Source: Streptococcus pacificus
GTDB taxonomy: Bacteria > Bacillota > Bacilli > Lactobacillales > Streptococcaceae
NCBI RefSeq assembly: GCF_016481305.1
Contig: NZ_JAENBO010000001.1
Span: 186,001-250,000 of the forward strand
Direction: 5' to 3'
Length of the DNA: 64,000 nucleotides
In this document: positions 9,047 through 18,893 of the stretch, in pieces
Numbering within the stretch: position 1 is the first letter of the stretch
Layout of the letters: each line of letters starts with the position of its first letter
Translations under genes and position numbers: made by a program
The notes under the pieces: model-generated
Told to the model about the DNA's origin: nothing
Database searches by the model: none
What the model saw: only the letters and a program-made list of their open reading frames with translations

Positions 9047-9979
9047 CTACCTTTCTAAATGATTTAATTCAACGTATATATCTGAAATTAATTTTGATAG
9101 AGGTCTTTTATGGTAATCTTTTTCATCAGTATACACACCAGTAAATAGTCTATTGGTGTCGCTGTCAGATAATGGAATTATATTATTTATTTCGTTCAAA
9201 TAATATTCTGGAATAAAAATTTTCTTCAAAATTATATCCAAAATGAGATCACTGTGTATTTGATATAGATTTTGTAAATCTAATAAATCAAAATCATTTT
9301 TGAAATCTTTATGAGTTTTTGAAGAGATATATATAGAATCACGATTGAACAAAAAATTACCATCTAAGGGATACCAACTAAATCTTAATCGTTGATTTGA
9401 TGAAATCTTAACATTGTATGGGGATAATAAAAACGTTTCAGTACCTTTATTCCTGTTACAACTTGGACAAGAAGGGATTAAATTATAAAAAGAGGCTACA
9501 AAAATAGGGAATTGTGATTTATTCCAAAAATGGTCTAATTCACAGGTGTTTTTATTGGTGGAAGAATTCATAAAATTTCGATTACAGTAGGGACATACTG
9601 ATAAATGAGTTATAGATAGAATTTTTTTGCGCCGACTGTCTTTACTAATTGCATTATATACATTATTGATTAGATAATCTTTAATTGATATCAATCTATT
9701 TCCTTTTATTCTTCTATTGCTTTTTATACTGAATTTGTAATCTAAATTAATGACTGTTGGGTCTGCAACAAGCTTTTCAAGTTCATCATAAGAAAGTAGC
9801 ATAATATCTAAAAATGGTTTATCTGATAAATCTCTATCAAGGATTCTCTGAAATATTGATGATACTTTTGTTAAACACCACTTATCTAAATTTTTTCTAT
9901 AAGCTTCCTTCATATGTATATAAACATTTTCACACAGTACCTTAACTTCTTCGTCATTTATTTGATTAATTGTTATCAT
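9047..9979 (-). CDS. HNH nuclease of a Septu-like defence pair
   Basis: A 310-residue HNH endonuclease. Two zinc knuckles flank the active site: CPYCNRNF (129-136) and CPSCNRNKG (171-179), with CELDHFWNK (His150) and an Asn at 166 (FYNLIPS) between them. This arrangement is that of PtuB-like nucleases. The N-terminal 120 residues are helical and not recognised. A minus-strand promoter (TATAAT at 10012-10017) and AGAGGT ribosome site (9985-9990) lie just upstream, so this is the first gene of a two-gene operon. In classical Septu the ATPase often comes first; here the nuclease does. Confidence 0.75.
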   Translation of the reverse strand: MITINQINDEEVKVLCENVYIHMKEAYRKNLDKWCLTKVSSIFQRILDRDLSDKPFLDIMLLSYDELEKLVADPTVINLDYKFSIKSNRRIKGNRLISIKDYLINNVYNAISKDSRRKKILSITHLSVCPYCNRNFMNSSTNKNTCELDHFWNKSQFPIFVASFYNLIPSCPSCNRNKGTETFLLSPYNVKISSNQRLRFSWYPLDGNFLFNRDSIYISSKTHKDFKNDFDLLDLQNLYQIHSDLILDIILKKIFIPEYYLNEINNIIPLSDSDTNRLFTGVYTDEKDYHKRPLSKLISDIYVELNHLER

Positions 9980-10121
9980 TTAAGACCTCTTTAGATTTTC
10001 TATTTGGTAATATTATAACAAATTAATTAATGAAATAGAACATTCGGAAGATAAGGAATCCCAAATTGTAAAATTAAGTGAAAAGGCAACACTTTTCTGT
10101 ACAAATTTTATAAAGTGTTTT

Positions 10122-10901
10122 TTAGGCGATGACTCGCTTAGTTATAGGGGCTTGATAATTAAGAATGCTGTGTAGACGGTGATGATTCCACCAGTGCACA
10201 TAGTCTTTGGTCTTAAGAGTTAGCTCTTCTAGCGACTGAAATGTCTCTTGGTTAATAAACTCAATTTTAAAGGAACGATAGGTACTCTCAGCGACGGCAT
10301 TATCGTAAGGACAACCAGCTTGACTAAGTGAACGAGTAATATCAAAGGCTTCCAACATCTCATCTATCAGTTGATTATCAAACTCTTTGCCACGATCATA
10401 ATGGAATAACTTGACTTTAGTAAGGGCATAAGGCACGCTTTGAATAGCCTGCTTCACGAGTTCTGCTGTCTTGTGCCAACCTAGAAATACACCTATGATT
10501 TCACGATTGAAGAGATCAATAATCAAGCAGACCTAAGCCCAACGCTTATTGACACGAACATAAGTCAAGTCCGTCACAATTACTTCAAGAGGCTCTTGTT
10601 GGTGGAATTGTCGAGACAAGCGATTTGGAATTGGAGCATTATTCTTTCCTTTTGAATATGGTTTAAATGACGCTTTCTGGTAAACAGAAACCAAATGTAG
10701 TCTCTTCATGATACGACGAATCCGTCGTCTAGATAGTATGATTCCTTTAGACTCCAGTCGTTTCTTAATTTTTCTAGCACGGTATCTAGATTTGCTTTCA
10801 AGAAAGATCATTTTAATATTTTCATCAAGAGCCGTCTCAGACACAGCCTCTACCGCTTGATAGTAATAGCTAGAACGCGGAATGTTCAGCCAACGACACA
10901 T
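10122..10901 (-). pseudogene. IS3-family OrfB integrase-type transposase with an internal stop
   Basis: Two pieces in the same frame, 10533-10901 (MCRWLNIPRSSYYY... VIVTDLTYVRVNKRWA) and 10122-10526 (IIDLFNREIIGV... HYDRGKEFDN... PYDNAVAESTYRSFK... HWWNHHRLHS), are separated by a single TAG. The first contains the HTH_21 region and the first DDE Asp (TDLTYV); the second has the further Asp (DRGKEF) and the Glu (AESTYRSFK). One base change would restore the frame, so the copy was probably inactivated recently. Confidence 0.85.
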
Positions 10902-11226
10902 AGCCGAAATACTGTATTTATCCTTATTAGCAGTAATTATTTTCCTTTTTGTGCCATAATCACTGCCGTTTGCTTTAGGATATCTTATTGCATTTCTAGT
11001 TCTTTATTGCGTTTTCTAAGGGCTATCAGCTCACGCTGTTCATCTGTTAGATTATCAACAGGTTTGAAGGAACCAGTTGTTTTGGATTATCTAATCCACT
11101 TATCGAAAGTTGAAGGGGTTAAGTCATATTCTTTGATAAGTTCATTACGTTTTTTCCCAGCATTATGAAGGTCAACGATTTGTTGTTTAAAATCATCAGT
11201 GAAGTGACGATAGACTTTTCTAGACA
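10902..11226 (-). pseudogene. IS3-family OrfA with internal stops
   Basis: On the minus strand ATG 11226 starts MSRKVYRHFTDDFKQQIVDL, then an HTH (KEYDLTPSTFDKWIR), then a TAA stop, SKTTGSFKPVDNLTDEQREL, a second TAA after RNKELEMQ, and DILKQTAVIMAQKGK. The leucine-zipper/HTH layout is that of IS3 OrfA. Two internal stops mean no full OrfA can be made. Confidence 0.8.
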
Positions 11227-11334
11227 TCTATTTTTATCCTGTTTTTTTATCTGTATAGAACACTTTATAAATTCTGTCTAGTTAAGTATAACCTTTTCAT
11301 TTCATTCCATAAAAACGAAATGAGGTAGGCTGAA

Positions 11335-11628
11335 ATGAAAAAAACTTATGTAAAAGACTTTACTTCTTCATATATTATTGATGGTGAAGAAATTGTTGTG
11401 ACATCACCTGCAAGATTTGATTCTGACACTCATGAAATTTTATATGATATAGAATTGGATAATATTGCGGTTATTAAGGCAGATGAAATCTATAGAAGTA
11501 AATTTAATATTGTTCGTGCTGAACAGATTAAAAACTTCCGAAAAGAATTGAATATCAGTTTGAAAGATTTAGGTGAAGCATTACATATTGACGAAGAGGT
11601 ACTTGAAGGTTATTTTACTTTTATCTGA
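11335..11628 (+). CDS. Small orphan protein with C-terminal HTH-like part
   Basis: This 97-residue protein starts at ATG 11335 after a GAGGT site. The first about 60 residues (YIIDGEEIVVTSPARFDSDT, then ELDNIAVIKADEIYRSKFNI) resemble the N-terminal part of MqsA/YgiT-type antitoxins but without the zinc-binding cysteines. The end (EQIKNFRKELNISLKDLGEA) is the start of an XRE-type HTH, apparently cut short. No toxin partner is adjacent; an IS3 element lies directly upstream. It may be a truncated antitoxin or regulator. Function unknown. Confidence 0.6.
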   Translation: MKKTYVKDFTSSYIIDGEEIVVTSPARFDSDTHEILYDIELDNIAVIKADEIYRSKFNIVRAEQIKNFRKELNISLKDLGEALHIDEEVLEGYFTFI

Positions 11629-11940
11629 TAAGAGAACCTTTTGAAACTTTGTATTTTCTTCAAATCAAATTTAAAGCATTCTTTCAGTGGTTTTTAACAA
11701 TATGATAGTGAGTTTCAATAGTATGTTAAATATTGAATATTTTTGTGATATACGAGTCATGATTATCTTCTTTTTGAGTAGTTGTCTTGATACTTATCCC
11801 ATCAAGTTTTTTATTTTTTCTGGTTTTTTCTCGTTTCAAGTGTAATGGTGCAGATTATACAAAATTATTGGTTAAATCAACTGTTTTCTTCTTATATTTA
11901 TGATAGAATACATAATATTATTATTTTTTTTGGAGGCAAA
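11629..11940 (+). promoter_or_regulatory. Leader region of the metalloprotease gene
   Basis: This 312-bp AT-rich stretch holds no convincing gene. Near its end is a TATGATAGAAT extended -10-like element (about 11899-11909), followed after about 23 nt by GGAGG (11932-11936) and the ATG at 11941. An open frame extends upstream of 11941, but the ribosome site decides the start. Confidence 0.5.
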
Positions 11941-14900
11941 ATGAAAGCACCTTTTAACCGTGAGAAAAGGCAGAAATTTTCCTTTCGTAAACTAACGATT
12001 GGATTTTTGTCTGTTGCAATCGCGAGCTTATTTGTAGGATTTTCTGATGGACCAGCACAAATTGTTTCGGCCGATCAGTTAACATCTAGTACAAAAGCTC
12101 TCAAAACAATATCCTACCACTATGTTACTGATTCCGAATTGACAAAGAAAGAGTATGATCAAATCATAAAAGGATTTCCTTCACAAATTGAAGAAAATGA
12201 TACCGACTATTATTTTATCTATAAACCTCAAGAAAAAATAGTATCAGATTCTCAAAATAAAACTCTACCTAAAACAGGTCAACAAACATCTGATTTCAGT
12301 ACTTTGATAGCATCTGGTTTAATACTTGTTGCCATTGTTATTATAAAAAAGAAACATAAAAAAGAAGTTATAGTTAGTCTTTTGTTATTGACAGCTGGCG
12401 GAATAACAATGAGTTCACAAGAAGTTTTAGCATTAAAAAATGATGTTTTATCTCAGTTTAATCAAACATTTCAGATTGAATCAACACAATTTTTACCAAA
12501 GCCAGTCACTATCAATGGCTATGATTATATTGGTTATTTTAAAATCCCTAAAGATAATACCAAAGATGTTGAGATAGACAGTTCGACATCGTCTAACATC
12601 GTAAAAGTTCCTGAAACAGCACCTAGACAAGCTGATCCAAAAGAGGCAAGAGTTGAGAGTCGACTAGAAACAACAACATCTATTATTCCATTTACTGAAG
12701 AAACGCAAGACAGTGATGAGCTTTTTGTTGGAGAATCAAAAGTCATTCAGGAAGGTGAAACAGGACTACGCACCATCACTACCAAAATTGATACAATTGA
12801 TGGTAGTGTGATTAGTACCGAAGAAATCTCAAACGAAGTCAGTCAATCACCAGTCAATCGAATTGTTGCTATAGGCACAAAGATTAAAGAGAGCAATGTT
12901 CCTGAAACAGCACCTACACAACCAGACTCAAAAGAGGCAAGAGTTGAGAGTCGACTAGAAACCACAACATCAATTATTCCATTTACTGAAGAAACGCAAG
13001 ACAGTGATGAGCTTTTTGTTGGAGAATCAAAAGTCATTCAGGAAGGTGTAACAGGACAACGCACCATCACTACCAAAATTGATACAATTGATGGCAGTGT
13101 GATTAGTACCGAAGAAATCTCAAACGAAATCAGCCAATCACCAGTCAATCGAATTGTTGCTATAGGCACAAAGGTCAAAGAGAGTAAAGTCCCCGAAACA
13201 GCTCCTACGCAGCCAGATGCAAAAGAGGCAACCGTTGAGAGTCGATTAGAAACTACAACGACAACTATTCCATTTACCGAAGAAAGGCAAGACAGTGATG
13301 CGCTTTTTGTTGGAGAATCTAAAGTCATTCAAGAAGGTGTAACAGGAATACGTACTATCACCACAAAAATTGATACTATTGATGGCAGTGTGATCAGCAC
13401 TGAAGAAATCTCAAACGAAATCAGCCAATTCCCAGTCAATCGAATTGTTGCCATTGGCACAAAGGTCAAAGAGATTAAAGTTCCTGAAACTGCCCCTACT
13501 CAACCAGATACAAAAGAGGCAACCGTTGACAGTCGACTAGAAACCACAACATCTACTATTCCATTTACGGAAGAAACGCAAGATAGTGATGCGCTTTTTG
13601 TTGGAGAATCAAAAGTTATTCAAGAAGGTGTAACAGGAGTACGCACCATCACCACAAAAATTGATACTATTGATGGTAGTGTGATCAGCACTGAAGAAAT
13701 CTCAAATGAAGTCAGCCAATCTCCGGTCAATCGAATTGTTGCTATAGGCACAAAGGTTAAAGAGAGTAAAGTTCCTGAAACAGCACCTAGACAAGCAGAC
13801 AATGTAGCTGAAGTTATTTATAAAATTGAGACAGAAATTGAAGACATTGATTTTAATCATGTAGTGGTTAACGATGCTGACAAATATGAAGATGAGGAAG
13901 CTGACATACGTCCTGGAGTCAAAGGTAAGCGCGAAATCGTTAGGCGTATCCATCTCATTGATGGTCAAACTATTAAAACAGAAGAAATATCGTCTACACA
14001 AACGTTAGCTCCTGTTGATCAAATCACCACCATTGGTATAAAAGTAGATAAGCGACAACTCCAAGCAGAATATGATGATAAAGACATTGTTAAACAGGAT
14101 TTGTTATATCTACTAGCAGAAAATTTTAAAAAGAATGCTTATGATCAAGCACTTTCCAATGCTTATGCTGTTTTGAATGATAAAGATGCCAATAAAACAA
14201 ATGTCAAAAAAGCACTTGATGATCTAAAAGCTGCACGTCAAGCTTTAAATGGTCAATTAAAAAATGTCCCAACTTTGGCTATTAAAACAATCACTAAAAA
14301 TGAAGAACGTAAAGAAGCTACTGTAACATTTACTTTGAATGATCTAGACCAAGCTTCTCTTTCATCTAAACTTTATCTCTATCAAGGCTCTAATCTTCTT
14401 AGAGAACTCGAAATCACAACTATCGATAATCCTTTAACCATATCAAACCTTGATTATTATACTGACTACACTATTAAAACTGAACTTCAGTATAATATTG
14501 GTAATGGCAATATCACTAAGCTTTCGGATGAGACTGAAACATTCCGACTTGACTATAAGAAAATTGAATTAAAAGATGTTGATGAGATAGAAATTTATGA
14601 AAAAGAAGGGCAAAACTTTAAACGCTTAATGACATTTACTGAAAAGCCTACGCAATTAGATAATTTCTTCATTAAAATTAAATCAGATCGCTTTAAAGAG
14701 AAGTTATTGCCTATTTCATCTATTTCAGAAGATGCTAATCATCCAAATGCTTATAAAGTATCAGTGATGTTTGATGAACTAGTACAAGATAAAAAGACAA
14801 CAACAGATACACAATATCAATCAGGTTTCCACTTTTTTGTGGCTAAACCTAAAACAGACAATACTGTCTATACAGATTTTAAGGCATTGATAGATGCTAT

Positions 14901-17900
14901 TAAACTTAATCCAAGTGGTTCTTATACAATAGGTGCCCATTTAATTGCTAATGATCTTGACGTTGCACAAAATGGTAGCTCATATGTCGAAGAATTTAGT
15001 GGTACTTTAACTGCAGAACATAATGGCAATAAGTATGCCATCTATGATTTAAGAAAACCATTGTTCAATACGCTAAAAAAAGCTACTATAACGCATCTTG
15101 ATCTCAAAAATGTCTCCATTGCGGTAGCAACATCAGAGCTTGGTGCCTTAGCCAATACTGTTAGTAACAGTCACTTAGAAGACATTGCTGCCACAGGATC
15201 TATCACAGGACCTAACGTTGTCGGTGGTATCATAGGTGCTGGGATTGAAAATAGTACTATTCAAAATGTTAGCTTTGAAGGAACGGTTAATAGTTCTGCC
15301 AACTGGCAAACTAGCTACATGGTTGGAGGAATTGCTGGTCTATTAAATAGAGCCAGTCTAACTTCTGCTTCAACTAATGTGACATTGAATTTACCAACCA
15401 CTGGTCAGACACATCGTGGTGGTGGACTAGTTGGTTTGATGGACAATAATGCTCGTTTATCAAAAGCCATTGCTAGAGGAACAATCAATTATTCTGGAAA
15501 TAGTCAAGTTGGTGGAATTGTTGGTTCAACATGGGTTAACGGTCAAGTTAATGATGTCATTAGTGATATTGACGTTCAAAATGGTAATCTTATCCACGGG
15601 GATACTGCTCATAAAAATGCTAATATCCGTCAAGCATATGCTGTCCCAACAGACAATAAAGGACGAGTAGATCAGTGGACAACACGGATTACACCAGCTG
15701 ACATCGCTAATAAATTAACCAGTTATAATATTACGGCAACGATTACTGATAGTAAAAATCAACTAGAACGTCATGAAAATTTAGATTATACAGTGCTTAA
15801 AAATGCTGTTTCTGATCGTTCTACTGCCTATTATAATGTGGAAAAACTCATTCCATTTTATAATAAAGAATGGATTATCCATCAAGGGAATAAAATATCT
15901 ACTAGCGATAAGCTATATCAAACTAAGCTTCTTGATGTAGTTCCAATGAAGGACTCTGAAGTTATTATTGATCTTTCTAGTCAAAAGAATGAGATTAATA
16001 GACTAATGCTTCATTATGCTGATGGGACTATCAACTATCGACCATTAAACTTTATTGGTCAGTTTAAAAATACAGATGTCTTTGAATATCAACTAGCTGG
16101 TACAGATCTTATCTATACACCGGAAGAATTTATTTCAGATTATACCGATGTTATAAATCAAGTGCTACCTGAACTGAGTGCTGTTGTTTTTTCTGAGGAA
16201 AGTTTAAAAACGACTCTTAAAATGACAGATAATGATAAGTTGTACGAATTGTTCCTTGAAGAAAGTTTTGCAGAGATAAAAAATGATTTACCGAGTCAAA
16301 TCAGAAAAATATTAACCATGAACCAGTCTATCAACACAAAAGGTAAGAGTGTTAAAGACTATCTGATAAACACTATTAAAGAGAATAAAGAAGCTCTCTT
16401 ATTAGGTTTAGCTTATATGAATCGTTGGTACGACATTAATTATGATGATCTAAATACAAAAGATTTAACGGCGTTCAAGCATGACTTCTTTGGTTCTCAA
16501 GATAGTAATAGTTTAGATGTCATCATAAATATTGGGAAATCTGGCTTTGAACAGTTGAAAGGTAAAAATACCGTTTTGACCTATAGCAAACTATTGGCAT
16601 ATCCTAAACAACAAAATACGGTCTTTAACTTATTGGAAACTTATCGTCAACTCTTTTTACCAAACAAATCAAATAGTCTTTGGTTCAAAGATAATAGTAA
16701 GGCATACATTGTTGAAATGTTGTCTGACATTCCGGAGGTTAGATCTAAACAAGAAACTGCCTCACGTGATGATAAATTTGCCATTGGATTGTATGATAAA
16801 TTAACGCAAAATAGTTGGTCATTTAAAAATATGGTTCTTCCTTTATTGACTATGAAAGAAGAAAGTCTTTATATTATTTCAACCCTTTCAACTATTTCCT
16901 TTGGTGGTTATGAAAGATATCTCTATAATAATCAAGCACCAAATGGGGAAGACTATAAGACATATATGCACAAACTAGTTGATACAACAGCTAAATGGCA
17001 TCGCGATCATTTTGATTTTTGGTATAAAATATTAAATCCAGAATCACGTGAAAAATTAGCAAATAGTATCCTCAATTATGATGGATTTAACTATCGAAAT
17101 AGTGCTAATAGATCTAGTTGGAGAACTTTAGAATCCAAGGATGCCTCTATTAGAGATTTCTTTGGACCTGTTGGAAAATGGTATATCAATAATGGTGCTG
17201 GTGCTTATGCAACTGGTCATGATGTTAGTTTTGTTTTTTATCGTATTTTAGATAGAGTTGGTGGCTCTACTATGACACACGAAATGGTTCATAATTTTGA
17301 TGGTAATATTTATTTCGAAGGAAATGGTAGACGAACAGGACTTGGTGCAGAGCTATTTGCCTTAGGGTTACTACAATCTCCTGATAATATTGATGAAGCA
17401 ACAATGACAATCAATCACATTTTCAATGATTATCCTGATTCTGATACAAGAATGCATACTATTTCTCCTAAAACAAGATTTAATAATGCTGATGATTTAC
17501 AACAATATATCAGAGGGATGTTTGATGTTGTCTATAGCTTAGAATATTTAGAAGCTCAAAGTGTTTTAAAAGCAACTCCAGAAGTTAAAAAAGCATGGTA
17601 CCGCACGATTGAAAATTATTATGTTACTGATGAAAAAACAGGTAAGGAGACACATGCTGGAAATACTGTCCGTGAACTAACCGATGAAGAAGTTGCCAGA
17701 TTGACTGATTTTAATAGTCTTATTGATAATAACATTCTTAATAGACGTGATTATAGAGAAGGAAAACGTGGTCGTAACGGCTATTATACGACTAGCCTCC
17801 ACTCTCCTATCTATGCTGCTTTAGATAATCAAAAAGGCGCACCAGGAGATGTCATGTTCAGACGTATTGCTTTTGAATTATTAGCAGAAAAAGGCTACCA

Positions 17901-18342
17901 AAACGGATTCATTCCTTATGTATCAAATCAATTGGGTGATGTTGCTACTGCTGAAAATTCATTAACTTGGTCTAGCTGGTTTAATAGAAATGTACCATTG
18001 ATTACAGACCAACATGTCCTACAACATATCTTTAATGGAAAATATGAAAGCTGGGCAGCCTTTAAGAAAGCAATGTATCAAGAAAGAATTGATAAATTGC
18101 AAACTCTTAAACCAATCACTATACAATATGAATTAGGAAATCCTCAAAGTACTAAAACGATTACTATCAGTAGTCTCAGTCAATTACAAGAACTTATGGA
18201 TGCTGCTGCTCGGAAAGATTTTGACAACTTACCACGAGCTACTAATCATACTCCAGCAAGCTGGGTTAACTTGTTGAAAAAGAAAATTTATAATGCTTAT
18301 CTGCGTGAGACAGATGAGTTTAGACAATCTATTTTTAATTGA
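11941..18342 (+). CDS. ZmpB/ZmpC-type surface zinc metalloprotease, M26 family
   Basis: A 2133-residue cell-surface protease. N-terminal YSIRK-type export signal (FSFRKLTIGFLSVAIASLF), then the N-terminally placed LPKTG sortase motif (109-113) followed by two hydrophobic segments, the arrangement typical of pneumococcal IgA1 protease, ZmpB and ZmpC. Four near-identical 97-residue G5-type repeats (residues 223-610) and a divergent fifth follow, then a FIVAR-like helical region, GLUG-type repeats (VVGGIIGAG, YMVGGIAGLL, GGGLVGLM) and the catalytic M26 domain with HEMVH (His1780, Glu1781, His1784) and Glu1804. Start ATG 11941 follows GGAGG. The family cleaves host proteins such as IgA1 or mucins; the substrate here cannot be told. 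All zinc ligands are intact. Confidence 0.93.
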   Translation: MKAPFNREKRQKFSFRKLTIGFLSVAIASLFVGFSDGPAQIVSADQLTSSTKALKTISYHYVTDSELTKKEYDQIIKGFPSQIEENDTDYYFIYKPQEKIVSDSQNKTLPKTGQQTSDFSTLIASGLILVAIVIIKKKHKKEVIVSLLLLTAGGITMSSQEVLALKNDVLSQFNQTFQIESTQFLPKPVTINGYDYIGYFKIPKDNTKDVEIDSSTSSNIVKVPETAPRQADPKEARVESRLETTTSIIPFTEETQDSDELFVGESKVIQEGETGLRTITTKIDTIDGSVISTEEISNEVSQSPVNRIVAIGTKIKESNVPETAPTQPDSKEARVESRLETTTSIIPFTEETQDSDELFVGESKVIQEGVTGQRTITTKIDTIDGSVISTEEISNEISQSPVNRIVAIGTKVKESKVPETAPTQPDAKEATVESRLETTTTTIPFTEERQDSDALFVGESKVIQEGVTGIRTITTKIDTIDGSVISTEEISNEISQFPVNRIVAIGTKVKEIKVPETAPTQPDTKEATVDSRLETTTSTIPFTEETQDSDALFVGESKVIQEGVTGVRTITTKIDTIDGSVISTEEISNEVSQSPVNRIVAIGTKVKESKVPETAPRQADNVAEVIYKIETEIEDIDFNHVVVNDADKYEDEEADIRPGVKGKREIVRRIHLIDGQTIKTEEISSTQTLAPVDQITTIGIKVDKRQLQAEYDDKDIVKQDLLYLLAENFKKNAYDQALSNAYAVLNDKDANKTNVKKALDDLKAARQALNGQLKNVPTLAIKTITKNEERKEATVTFTLNDLDQASLSSKLYLYQGSNLLRELEITTIDNPLTISNLDYYTDYTIKTELQYNIGNGNITKLSDETETFRLDYKKIELKDVDEIEIYEKEGQNFKRLMTFTEKPTQLDNFFIKIKSDRFKEKLLPISSISEDANHPNAYKVSVMFDELVQDKKTTTDTQYQSGFHFFVAKPKTDNTVYTDFKALIDAIKLNPSGSYTIGAHLIANDLDVAQNGSSYVEEFSGTLTAEHNGNKYAIYDLRKPLFNTLKKATITHLDLKNVSIAVATSELGALANTVSNSHLEDIAATGSITGPNVVGGIIGAGIENSTIQNVSFEGTVNSSANWQTSYMVGGIAGLLNRASLTSASTNVTLNLPTTGQTHRGGGLVGLMDNNARLSKAIARGTINYSGNSQVGGIVGSTWVNGQVNDVISDIDVQNGNLIHGDTAHKNANIRQAYAVPTDNKGRVDQWTTRITPADIANKLTSYNITATITDSKNQLERHENLDYTVLKNAVSDRSTAYYNVEKLIPFYNKEWIIHQGNKISTSDKLYQTKLLDVVPMKDSEVIIDLSSQKNEINRLMLHYADGTINYRPLNFIGQFKNTDVFEYQLAGTDLIYTPEEFISDYTDVINQVLPELSAVVFSEESLKTTLKMTDNDKLYELFLEESFAEIKNDLPSQIRKILTMNQSINTKGKSVKDYLINTIKENKEALLLGLAYMNRWYDINYDDLNTKDLTAFKHDFFGSQDSNSLDVIINIGKSGFEQLKGKNTVLTYSKLLAYPKQQNTVFNLLETYRQLFLPNKSNSLWFKDNSKAYIVEMLSDIPEVRSKQETASRDDKFAIGLYDKLTQNSWSFKNMVLPLLTMKEESLYIISTLSTISFGGYERYLYNNQAPNGEDYKTYMHKLVDTTAKWHRDHFDFWYKILNPESREKLANSILNYDGFNYRNSANRSSWRTLESKDASIRDFFGPVGKWYINNGAGAYATGHDVSFVFYRILDRVGGSTMTHEMVHNFDGNIYFEGNGRRTGLGAELFALGLLQSPDNIDEATMTINHIFNDYPDSDTRMHTISPKTRFNNADDLQQYIRGMFDVVYSLEYLEAQSVLKATPEVKKAWYRTIENYYVTDEKTGKETHAGNTVRELTDEEVARLTDFNSLIDNNILNRRDYREGKRGRNGYYTTSLHSPIYAALDNQKGAPGDVMFRRIAFELLAEKGYQNGFIPYVSNQLGDVATAENSLTWSSWFNRNVPLITDQHVLQHIFNGKYESWAAFKKAMYQERIDKLQTLKPITIQYELGNPQSTKTITISSLSQLQELMDAAARKDFDNLPRATNHTPASWVNLLKKKIYNAYLRETDEFRQSIFN
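12607..13770 (+). repeat. Four tandem 291-bp repeats encoding G5-type domains
   Basis: Repeat units begin at 12607, 12898, 13189 and 13480, exactly 291 bp (97 codons) apart, each starting with the codons for VPETAP. They are highly similar at the nucleotide level. A diverged fifth unit starts at 13771 (VPETAPRQADNVAEV) and keeps only the beginning and the end (PVDQITTIG). Exact spacing with high identity suggests expansion by recombination, so copy number may vary between strains. Confidence 0.9.
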
Positions 18343-18378
18343 TAAAAATTTTCTATCACTTCAATCCAACACTATATT

Positions 18379-18700
18379 AACTCATTGTCAACTGTAGTAG
18401 GTGATTAGTAAACAAGTTCGAGAGAGAATCATTTGATTCTCTCTCTTTTTATGCTTAAGCCGATGATAATTTTTATTTTAAATTGCCGAATCTAAAGCTT
18501 GTGCCTTGATAGCTTTGATGGGTTTATTAGTCATTTTTAGTTTTGCGTTTAAATAAGGAAGTATAATTGCATTTGAGATATTTTTTTAAATATTCTTAGA
18601 AGAGTTGAAAAACAGGGTTAATAAAGAGGCAGTTATTGTTTATCATCACATAAAATGGTAAGTTTTTTAAGAAGAAGTTGCTTTTTTGTATTAATAATAA
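18379..18700 (-). mobile_element. Decayed ISL3 remnant
   Basis: The first about 320 bp of the ISL3 element at 5446 recur here in degraded form: the inverted-repeat core TTGTCAACTGTAGT-GGTGA (18385 on), the hairpin near 18421, and recognisable but frame-broken transposase C-terminal sequence (for example TTTAGTTTTGCGTTTAAATAAGG against TTTAGCGTTCGAATAAGG in the full copy). It lies in the same orientation as the first copy. The stretch 18700-18893 holds no gene I can support. Confidence 0.75.
18421..18450 (+). terminator. Terminator after the metalloprotease gene
   Basis: AGAGAGAATCA (18421-18431) pairs with TGATTCTCTCT (18434-18444) and is followed by five T. The hairpin comes from the ISL3 remnant but is well placed to end the metalloprotease transcript about 80 nt after the stop. 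Confidence 0.7.
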
Positions 18701-18893
18701 AATAATAATGATATAAAGGTTAAACAACGATTAGCATCAGATCGACAATTGACATTAATAGATATTGCTTAAGTGAAGGTCAACAATAAGAGAGATACAG
18801 CCATGTTTAACATTGATCCGGGAGACTCCCATGGACAATATGATAATACATAACAGTAGTACAAAAGAATCAAAAAAATGTTACACTATTATT

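Larger units (their letters stand above)
10098..11280 (-). mobile_element. Decayed IS3-family insertion sequence
   Basis: Imperfect 22-bp inverted repeats bound the element: 10098-10119 (TGTACAAATTTTATAAAGTG...) and 11259-11280 on the other strand (TAGACAGAATTTATAAAGTG...). About 1.18 kb carry orfA and orfB on the minus strand, both broken by stop codons. No identical target duplication is visible. It abuts the promoter side of the HNH/ATPase pair. Confidence 0.75.

Noticed and set aside
10857-11168. Plus-strand open frame in the IS3 element
   Set aside because: It lies antisense to broken orfA/orfB sequence and has no plausible product or ribosome site.
12607-13770. CRISPR-like regular repeats
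   Set aside because: Units are 291 bp, coding and contiguous, with no spacers; they are protein-domain repeats.
12534-14001. Several minus-strand open frames inside the metalloprotease repeats
   Set aside because: They recur with the 291-bp period and have no ribosome sites; they are shadows of the repeat coding frame.
18813-18893. Upstream extension of rsuA
   Set aside because: The additional 27 codons do not match the family N-terminus, which begins at the S4 domain (MRLDKLLDEL).
18700-18893. Possible coding remnant after the decayed ISL3
   Set aside because: No frame longer than a few tens of codons and no recognisable similarity.
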